From positions 1-11,423 of the forward strand of contig JAFGOJ010000223.1 of assembly GCA_016926575.1 (NCBI GenBank): 11,423 nt of DNA, in the 5' to 3' direction. The DNA comes from Anaerolineae bacterium. Its GTDB lineage: Bacteria; Chloroflexota; Anaerolineae; B4-G1; DUEL01. This document shows positions 8,226-11,423 of the stretch, piece by piece. How positions within the stretch are numbered: the first letter of the stretch is position 1; each line of letters opens with the position of its first letter. Both the position numbers and the translations under genes were made by a program. The notes beneath the pieces were generated by a model. The model ran no database searches, was not told the origin of the DNA, and saw only the letters and a list, made by a program, of their open reading frames with translations.

Positions 8226-8307
8226 GTGCCTGTTATGTGCCAGCTGTTACTCACCTTCCGACCACTGTTCGCATGTCTTGTGACACAGCATACCGTGCAG
8301 TGCCCAT

Positions 8308-8680
8308 CTACTCGTCTAACAACACCTTGACCACCACCTTTTTCACCGCCTCCGACACGCCGGCAGCCAGGTCGGGCGCGTGGGCGTCGCTCGGGTAGAA
8401 AATGGCGGCCTGTCCGGCCGTCAGGCGAACCGGCGTCCGTTCGGCAGCACCCACCGCGCCGAGCAGCACGTCCTTTTCGGCGTTGTAGGGCGCGGTCACG
8501 GTCAATTGCTCCAGCGACGCCCAGCCAATCAACTCGACGCCAGAGACCACGTACTGCACGTCCACATACTTGCGGTGCGCTTCAAAGTGCGGCTGGTCGG
8601 TCTTGGGTAGCTGTTATACGACTGCATCAAGGCATAGACCTGTGCGCCGCCCACGAGGCTTAATGGATAATCGCATATGG
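8308..8680 (-). pseudogene. YhcH/YjgK/YiaL-family gene, 5'-truncated and frameshifted
   Basis: The last 85 codons (8565-8308, from a GTG) match the C-terminal half of the YhcH/YjgK/YiaL (EbgC-like) cupin family: DVQYVVSGVELIGWA, YNAEKDV, AAIFYPSDAHAP and VKKVVVKV. The same frame extends upstream through LPKTDQPHFEAHRKYVDVQ, which holds the family's conserved E-x-HR-x3-D signature, and then hits a TAA at 8616-8614. Just beyond, the neighbouring frame continues the homology as GGAQVYALMQSYNS (about 8650-8610), which is the family's vYAlvqsY segment. One lost base near 8611 would join the two. Upstream of that only about ten codons remain before the stop codon of the enolase-superfamily gene at 8681, so roughly the first 45-50 residues of a normal 150-residue protein are absent. 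The short 85-codon ORF would lack metal-site residues and is unlikely to be functional. Family members act on sugars or sugar acids, which fits the neighbouring genes. Confidence 0.75.
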
Positions 8681-9811
8681 CTACTCGACTGCAAATCCGC
8701 TTTCTTGCACCGCACGTCTGTATGTCTCTTCATCTAGATTGAGACCCCAGCCGGGCAGGTTAGGCACGTTCACGCAGCCATTCGAGATCGCATAGGCCGA
8801 CGCATCCAGGCCGGGCACGGTTGCCTCATCCCACTCCACGCCCTCAAAACGCCGGACCGCCGCCGCCAGATGGCCCGCTGCATAGTTGCCAAACGGCTCG
8901 CCATAGTGATGCGGCGCCGACCGCACGCCCCACCCATCCAACTGCGGCCCCATTTCCAGCCAGCGGGCAAAGCCGGGGCGGAACACATCATACTGCACCA
9001 CGTCCACCAGTCCCTGCTGCGCCCAATCGAGCAAGGAGCGCGACGCTTCGCCTTCGCCGTCGGCGATCAGGGTGGACAGTCCTTCGGCCGCGAGCCACTC
9101 TTTCAGGTGGGCATACAGCCGGGCGTCTTCGTGAAACGGTTCTTCGATCCAGTACACTCTGGCCGCGACCGTTTCGGCCAGCACGCGCTTGACCAGGTTC
9201 ACGTTGTAGCCGTTGTTGGCGTCAATCATGATCTGCGCCTGCGGCCCCACCGCCTCCCGCACAGCCCCAATGATGCGAATGTCGCGCCGCGTGCCGGCTT
9301 CCAGCGGCATGTGCAACGCTCCACGCCCCACCTTGATCTTGAATGCCCGATGCCCGCGCTCAAAACCCTCTCGCGCTTCGGAGGCGATCAAGGCCGCCGC
9401 GAGGTCATCGTCGGCAAGGTGCAGGTCATCCATGTACAGCGAGGTGTCATAACACGGCACACGGTACGCGCCGGTCGAGTCGGGCTGCCCGCCGAGCAAG
9501 GCATACACCGGCCGCCTGGCTAACTGCCCGGCCAGGTCATAGAGGGCATATTCCAGACTGAAAAACCGTTCGCGGACGATCCGGGGCGGATCGAATGCCT
9601 CGGCGAGGGACAGGCCCACCAGCTCTTGTGCCTGCTCCCGAGTGAGCCAGGCCCGGCCCAGGCCGGTAACGCCGTCCTGGGTGGTCAGGCGCGCGATGGA
9701 CACCTGCACCTGCTGTCCGTGTTCCCCCAGACGGGCATTGCAACCGGCCTGGCGTGGCCTCGATCCGGGCAACCGCCCCCATTCGATTTTGACAATGCGA
9801 TCCATTGCCAT
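8681..9811 (-). CDS. Mandelate racemase/muconate lactonizing-type enzyme (enolase superfamily)
   Basis: This 376-residue cytosolic protein has the two-domain enolase-superfamily layout, with an N-terminal capping domain (about 1-115, including SLEYALYDLAGQLARRP at 85-101) and a TIM-barrel domain. Active-site residues of the mandelate racemase subgroup are all present at the right spacing: KIK (K158, K160); metal ligands D197 (MIDANNGY), E223 (YWIEEPF) and E253 (IADGE); and the Asp-His pair D275 (QYDVFRPG) and H302 (APHHYGEP). Members abstract the alpha proton of a carboxylate as racemases, epimerases or, most often in sugar clusters, acid-sugar dehydratases. The substrate cannot be read from sequence. 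The start ATG at 9811 has GAGGAG 8 nt upstream; a second ATG two codons later (9805) with AAGGA is nearly as good. The gene lies 36 nt after the phosphodiesterase gene and abuts the YhcH remnant. The C-terminus is complete. Confidence 0.9.
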   Translation of the reverse strand: MAMDRIVKIEWGRLPGSRPRQAGCNARLGEHGQQVQVSIARLTTQDGVTGLGRAWLTREQAQELVGLSLAEAFDPPRIVRERFFSLEYALYDLAGQLARRPVYALLGGQPDSTGAYRVPCYDTSLYMDDLHLADDDLAAALIASEAREGFERGHRAFKIKVGRGALHMPLEAGTRRDIRIIGAVREAVGPQAQIMIDANNGYNVNLVKRVLAETVAARVYWIEEPFHEDARLYAHLKEWLAAEGLSTLIADGEGEASRSLLDWAQQGLVDVVQYDVFRPGFARWLEMGPQLDGWGVRSAPHHYGEPFGNYAAGHLAAAVRRFEGVEWDEATVPGLDASAYAISNGCVNVPNLPGWGLNLDEETYRRAVQESGFAVE

Positions 9812-9847
9812 TTCCTTCTCTCCTCATTCGCGCGCCTACGTGCTGCT

Positions 9848-10618
9848 TCATTCTCCATTCGGGCGGTGACAGGCCCAGTCCGGCCAGTCGAGGGTCAGGC
9901 CGTGGGCGCCGGCTTCCGCGACAGTCCGAATCAGCCGCCGCACCTCGGCGGGAGAGCCGCTCACACCCCACGCGCGCACCTCTGGTACAACACACAGCGC
10001 CGCCGCCACCGCTGCCCTGTCCACCTGGTCGGCCCGCGGGCAGAGCTGAACCAGCCCCAGCCGCTGCGCCACGGCCAATGATTCATCGTCAATGCGCTGG
10101 ATCAGCCAGCCCAGCCGCAGCGAACTCGTAGAGTTCGACGGCGCAGCCCGCTTCATCGCCTCCAGCGAGGCCAGCGAAAAGGAGGTGATGATGCAGCGAT
10201 CTTGCAGATTGTGCCGGGCCACGGCTTGTGCCACCGATTCCGGCAGCCCGGCGGCTTGTCCTTTTAGTTCCAGATGATAAGTCAGCGACGGCCCATAGCG
10301 TGCCAGCAGCCCATCCAGTGTCATCATCCGCTCATTGCGGTACAGAAACGGCGAAAACCACGATCCCATGTCCAGTTCGCACAGATCGGCCCAGGTTGTT
10401 TCTTCGACGACGCGGTCGCCGTGATCGTATCGGGCCAGCGTCCGATCGTGACAGAGCACGGCCTGCCCGTCGGTGGTCAACTGGACATCCGTCTCGATCT
10501 CCCGCGCACCCATGCGCAGGGCCAGGTCAAATGCTGCTTGCGTGTTCTCCGGCGCATAAGCCGAGGCCCCGCGATGGGCAATGATCCGAAATTGTCTGGG
10601 CACCTGAATTGGCAGCAT
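9848..10618 (-). CDS. Glycerophosphodiester phosphodiesterase (cytosolic, UgpQ-like)
   Basis: This is a 256-residue GDPD-family enzyme, predicted to hydrolyse glycerophosphodiesters to sn-glycerol 3-phosphate and an alcohol. Family signatures: HRGASAYAPENTQAAF (15-30, with H15, R16, E24, N25), the metal-site E42-x-D44 in IETDVQLTTDG, the second catalytic His in CHDRTLARYD (H57, D58) and E117/K119 in YHLELKG. A later barrel strand reads GLTLDWPD (240-247). Length is that of the compact bacterial UgpQ-like class, and there is no signal peptide, so it should act in the cytoplasm rather than the periplasm. The ATG at 10618 has a modest GAGG Shine-Dalgarno site 6 nt upstream. It lies 37 nt after the DraG-like gene and 36 nt before the enolase-superfamily gene, which suggests co-transcription. 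It may supply glycerol phosphate, or act on a sugar phosphodiester related to the other enzymes; that link is inference. Confidence 0.92.
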   Translation of the reverse strand: MLPIQVPRQFRIIAHRGASAYAPENTQAAFDLALRMGAREIETDVQLTTDGQAVLCHDRTLARYDHGDRVVEETTWADLCELDMGSWFSPFLYRNERMMTLDGLLARYGPSLTYHLELKGQAAGLPESVAQAVARHNLQDRCIITSFSLASLEAMKRAAPSNSTSSLRLGWLIQRIDDESLAVAQRLGLVQLCPRADQVDRAAVAAALCVVPEVRAWGVSGSPAEVRRLIRTVAEAGAHGLTLDWPDWACHRPNGE

Positions 10619-10655
10619 CGGCTCGCCTCACTTGACTCTTCTGTTCCCTTTACTT

Positions 10656-11423
10656 TCACCAGCGCGTCCGCGCCGCTTGCAGCAGTTCAAACACGCGCCC
10701 GTCGTCACGATCGGTCGTGCGCCCGGCCAGATCGGCAATCCACCGGGCAGGAATTCGATCTTGGCCGTACAGAGCGCCCACCGCCGCCCCGACGATGGCA
10801 GCGATCGTGTCATTGTCTTTGGTATCATTCACTGCTCTGACGATTGCTTCTTCTGGGTCGTCGCCATGGCGCATCAAGATGTAAATCACGGTCGGCATCG
10901 TTTCCAGCAGGTACGCGCCAGAGTACCAACCGTTGCCCGCCTCCAGCACGGAGAGGCCGCGACGATAGGCTTCGCCGACCCGCTCCTCCACAAACCGCCA
11001 CAGCGGTCCCTCATACGCGCCGACTGACGCAGCGCGTGGATGGTATGCCTGGCCCATTTCCAGGTCTCGCGCCGCCTCGACATAGGTTTCCAACCACCAC
11101 GATGGTTCGGGCGGCGCATCCATCTATACAAACTGCCACAGCATGCGCACAAACGACAGGCATGCCGCCGTAGATGCCGAATCGTTGTGGGTGAGCATCG
11201 CTGCCAGGGCCACGTCGGCCCACAGTGCCAATGTGCCCGTCTTCAGATGAGGGATGAGCACCGGCGCGATGCGCATCAAGGCTCCGTTGCCAGCCGACGG
11301 TTGGCCGCATTGATACCAGGGTTTTGCGCCCGACTCGAACTCGCGGATGAACGCTTTGACCGTACCGCCGATGCCCCAAATCTGCCCCCGGCAAAAGCGC
11401 GCCGCCAGGTGGTCGGGATTGAG
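10656..11423 (-). pseudogene. ADP-ribosylglycohydrolase (DraG-like), partial, interrupted by in-frame TAG
   Basis: One continuous reading frame runs from the right edge to a TGA at 10658-10656, broken only by TAG at 11126-11124. The upstream 99 codons carry DraG-family hallmarks: GQIWGIGGTVKAFI, then SAGNGALMRIAP, then THNDSAS. The downstream 155 codons (from an ATG touching the TAG) carry NDTKDNDTIAAIVGAAVGA, the C-terminal T-x-D-x-D-T metal motif, so both halves belong to one protein. The N-terminal part with the first metal-binding residues lies outside the window. DraG enzymes remove ADP-ribose from proteins or small molecules; many bacterial homologues sit in sugar or nucleoside gene clusters with unproven substrates. 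No Shine-Dalgarno is visible before the ATG at 11123, although TAG-ATG contact could permit re-initiation. Alternatives are a recent nonsense mutation, a sequencing error, or stop readthrough. The phosphodiesterase gene begins 37 nt downstream. Family assignment is firm; pseudogene status is moderate. Confidence 0.8.

Noticed and set aside
8240..8300. Short inverted repeat TGTC-ACAA-GACA in the gap before the isomerase, considered as an operator
   Set aside because: Only four base pairs match on each side and the flanks do not extend the symmetry; this is expected by chance.
8065..8398. Several short plus-strand ORFs across the isomerase start and YhcH remnant
   Set aside because: They overlap supported minus-strand coding sequence, show no domain features and have no clear ribosome-binding site.
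11011..11394. A 127-codon minus-strand ORF over the DraG-like region
   Set aside because: It is in a different frame from the one carrying the DraG motifs and shows no family resemblance.

Overview
The window is a GC-rich (about 60% or more by eye) bacterial segment in which every gene I can support lies on the minus strand. It therefore reads from the right edge to the left edge as one co-directional run with short gaps. A two-subunit AddAB-type helicase-nuclease instead of RecBCD, together with a DraG-type hydrolase, a cytosolic glycerophosphodiesterase, an enolase-superfamily enzyme and an arabinose-isomerase-like protein, suggests a free-living heterotroph. My best guess is a Chloroflexota (Anaerolineae/Caldilineae-like) genome, but this is inference from gene content and composition; there is no rRNA or other marker gene.

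Layout in the order of transcription: (1) 11423-10656, the C-terminal part of an ADP-ribosylglycohydrolase (DraG-like) cut by the window edge and broken by one in-frame TAG at 11124-11126. (2) 10618-9848, a cytosolic glycerophosphodiester phosphodiesterase. (3) 9811-8681, a mandelate racemase/muconate lactonizing (enolase superfamily) enzyme with its catalytic residues intact. (4) 8680-8308, a YhcH/YjgK/YiaL-family gene that has lost its 5' end and carries a frameshift. (5) 8211-6754, an L-arabinose/L-fucose-isomerase-like enzyme with a TTG start. (6) 6721-3548, AddB. (7) 3545-126, AddA. (8) A probable terminator at 115-85, then the first 22 codons of an unrecognised gene running off the left edge.

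The right half (DraG, GDPD, enolase-superfamily enzyme, YhcH remnant, isomerase) looks like a small carbohydrate/sugar-acid and phosphodiester scavenging cluster. Gaps between its intact genes are about 36 nt, and 96 nt precede the isomerase. Two of its five members carry lesions, so the cluster may be decaying or the assembly may contain errors there. The left half is an addBA recombination-repair operon: the two ORFs are 2 nt apart, the AddA ribosome-binding site lies inside the end of addB, and both proteins keep complete nuclease motifs. The isomerase stops only 32 nt before addB, so addBA may be expressed from the metabolic transcript. No tRNA, rRNA, insertion sequence, CRISPR array or prophage gene was seen, and no gene-free stretch exceeds 100 nt. 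I see no clearly new multi-gene system; the points worth checking are the two broken genes, an in-frame duplication in AddA, an altered iron-sulfur cysteine spacing in AddB, and the unassigned substrates of the metabolic enzymes.
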